Assembly: GCA_013152825.1 (NCBI GenBank)
Contig: JAADFP010000127.1
Span: 1-6,586 of the forward strand
Direction of reading: 5' to 3'
Origin: Caldisericota bacterium
Lineage (GTDB): Bacteria > CAIJMQ01 > JAADFP01
Length of the DNA stretch: 6,586 bases
Every line of letters starts with the position of its first letter. The first letter of the stretch is position 1. The position numbers and the translations under genes are program-made. A model generated the notes under the pieces. The model had not been told where the DNA came from, did not search any database, and worked only from the letters and a program-made list of their open reading frames with translations. Positions 5,812 through 6,586 of this stretch are shown here, piece after piece.

Positions 5812-5841
5812 TTGACATACCCCCCAGGGGTATGCTATGTT
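5812..5841 (+). promoter_or_regulatory. Promoter of the small-membrane-protein/CcdA-like pair
   Basis: A perfect -35 TTGACA (5812-5817) is followed, after 18 bp, by a weaker -10 TATGTT (5836-5841). The operator overlaps the last two bases of the -35. Transcription would start near 5848, giving a leader of about 35 nt before ATG 5882. Confidence 0.7.
5816..5834. promoter_or_regulatory. CsoR-like operator, site C
   Basis: CATACCCC and GGGGTATG form perfect 8-bp arms around CCA. On the minus strand it reads ATACCCCTGGGGGGTATG, one base different from site B. Relative to its promoter it lies in the opposite orientation to sites A and B. Confidence 0.75.
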
Positions 5842-5881
5842 TGGTTGTAAGCATTTTAAAAAATTTAAAAGGGGGAAAACA

Positions 5882-6190
5882 ATGAATAGGAACAGAGCCG
5901 TGGGAATAACTTTCATGGTAGGAGCATTACTGTATTTTATCTTTACCACCTGGGTGGTGGGACATGGGATTCATCCGATCAATACTATTGTAGCCATTTT
6001 TCTTTTCTTATTGGGATTTATCTACACCTTCCGTGGGGAAGAAGGTACACTGGTGAAAAAGCCTGCCATTCCCAGCGAAACACTGGATCCTGCCCGGGCA
6101 CAAAAGCTTAAAATATACTTTGTCAGCTTTGCTTTTCTATTGCTTTCCTTTATCATTTTAGCCCTTTTCTATGTTTCTAAATGTTTCTAA
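5882..6190 (+). CDS. Small three-helix membrane protein of unknown function
   Basis: I do not recognise this 102-residue protein. It has three hydrophobic helices at about 7-25 (ending TTWVVGHG), 33-50 and 77-97, with a polar loop at about 51-76 (FRGEEGTLVKKPAIPSETLDP) between helices 2 and 3. His28 and His31 lie in the short GHGIHP turn; the lone Cys101 is next to the C-terminus. The start at 5882 follows AGGGGG at 6 nt. An earlier ATG at 5837 is rejected because it lies inside the -10 region. It is the first gene behind a CsoR-like operator and overlaps the CcdA-like start by 20 nt, which suggests translational coupling. The last codons come from a 10-bp tandem duplication; without one copy the frame would run straight into the CcdA-like gene, so this may be a split-off N-terminal part of a larger membrane protein. 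Confidence 0.75.
   Translation: MNRNRAVGITFMVGALLYFIFTTWVVGHGIHPINTIVAIFLFLLGFIYTFRGEEGTLVKKPAIPSETLDPARAQKLKIYFVSFAFLLLSFIILALFYVSKCF
6171..6190 (+). repeat. Perfect 10-bp tandem duplication at the gene junction
   Basis: ATGTTTCTAA occurs twice with no gap. The first copy holds the start codon of the CcdA-like gene and the second holds the stop of the small membrane protein. A 10-bp change shifts the frame by one, so losing one copy would fuse the two genes in frame. Confidence 0.9.
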
Positions 6191-6586
6191 ATCCACCACT
6201 GCCGCTTTAACTGCCACATTGTCTTTTGCCGGTGGAGTGTCTAACATCTTTCTGCCCTGCACACTCCCCTTAGTCTTTGTTATCGTACCCCTCTCCATGG
6301 GCAAAGGTTATAAGAAAGGGCTGGTTATGGCTCTGCTCTTTGGTGCAGGATTAACTATCACGCTAAGTGTTTACGGAGCAGGAATTGCCCTGGTAGGGAA
6401 ATACCTGGGACTGGATAAGACTACCCGGATACTCTACCTGGTAGCAGGAGTAGCTGCCCTGGTATTTGGGCTCTCGGAATTGGCACTGGTCACTTTTAAA
6501 ATGCCTTCCCTATCAAGAACCCCGGCATTTATACAGCGGCAATCCGATTACTTAAAAACTTTCTTCCTGGGATTATTCCTGGGAAA
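6171..6586 (+). CDS. CcdA/DsbD-like membrane thiol-electron transporter, N-terminal part (cut by window end)
   Basis: 138 residues are visible, open to the window end. A polar start (MFLNVSKSTTAALTA) leads into LSFAGGVSNIFLPCTLPLVF, which corresponds to the LSFLSPCVLPL first-helix signature of CcdA/DsbD transmembrane domains, with Cys30 as the first redox cysteine. Two further helices follow (about 50-72 and 87-106), then a loop and the start of another helix, FFLGLFLG. The family carries electrons from cytoplasmic thioredoxin to exported thiol proteins, and the TlpA-like protein here is a natural acceptor. The second conserved Cys would lie beyond the window. The ATG at 6171 is the first in this frame, which opens after a stop at 6159-6161. 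It lacks a clear ribosome binding site, consistent with coupling to the overlapping upstream gene. LPC in place of SPC is a minor variation. Confidence 0.82.
   Translation, partial: MFLNVSKSTTAALTATLSFAGGVSNIFLPCTLPLVFVIVPLSMGKGYKKGLVMALLFGAGLTITLSVYGAGIALVGKYLGLDKTTRILYLVAGVAALVFGLSELALVTFKMPSLSRTPAFIQRQSDYLKTFFLGLFLG

Overview
The window looks like a metal- and thiol-redox island from a bacterium with moderate-to-low GC, AT-rich spacers and strong AGGAGG-type ribosome binding sites. This fits a Bacillota-like or candidate-phylum anaerobe or thermophile, but nothing in the sequence fixes the taxonomy. No rRNA, tRNA, transposase, phage gene or CRISPR array was seen.

Layout. The 3' end of a YVTN-type beta-propeller gene (1-435, +) is followed by an FTR1-family iron permease (550-1560, +). 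The permease is convergent, with 2 bp between stops, with a membrane-anchored TlpA/ResA-like thiol-disulfide oxidoreductase (1563-2213, -). Divergent from that is a mercuric-reductase-like flavoprotein with a C-terminal Cys-Cys pair (2369-3769, +). Next comes a minus-strand pair: a membrane-anchored YHS-domain metal-binding protein (4892-5146) and downstream of it a frameshifted FAD-dependent, geranylgeranyl-reductase-like gene (3834-4864). A spacer of about 735 bp without credible genes holds hairpins and short tandem repeats. It is followed by a plus-strand pair: a small three-helix membrane protein (5882-6190) and the start of a CcdA/DsbD-like membrane electron carrier (6171-end, cut by the window).

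What ties it together. Three promoters, those of the MerA-like gene, the YHS gene and the small-membrane-protein/CcdA-like pair, each carry the same inverted repeat, ATACNNNWGGGGGGTATG, between or against the -35 and -10 hexamers. It closely resembles the operators of CsoR-type copper-sensing repressors. The regulator is not in the window. The sites suggest one metal-responsive regulon of a cytoplasmic flavin disulfide/metal reductase, an exported metal-binding YHS protein and a membrane thiol-electron conduit. TlpA, as a likely CcdA partner, and FTR1 lie alongside without such a site. The inducing metal (Cu, Hg or another thiophilic ion) cannot be read from the sequence.

Two small tandem duplications change reading frames. 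A 5-nt near-repeat breaks the FAD gene. A perfect 10-bp repeat separates the small membrane protein from the CcdA-like gene; without one copy the two would be a single in-frame protein.
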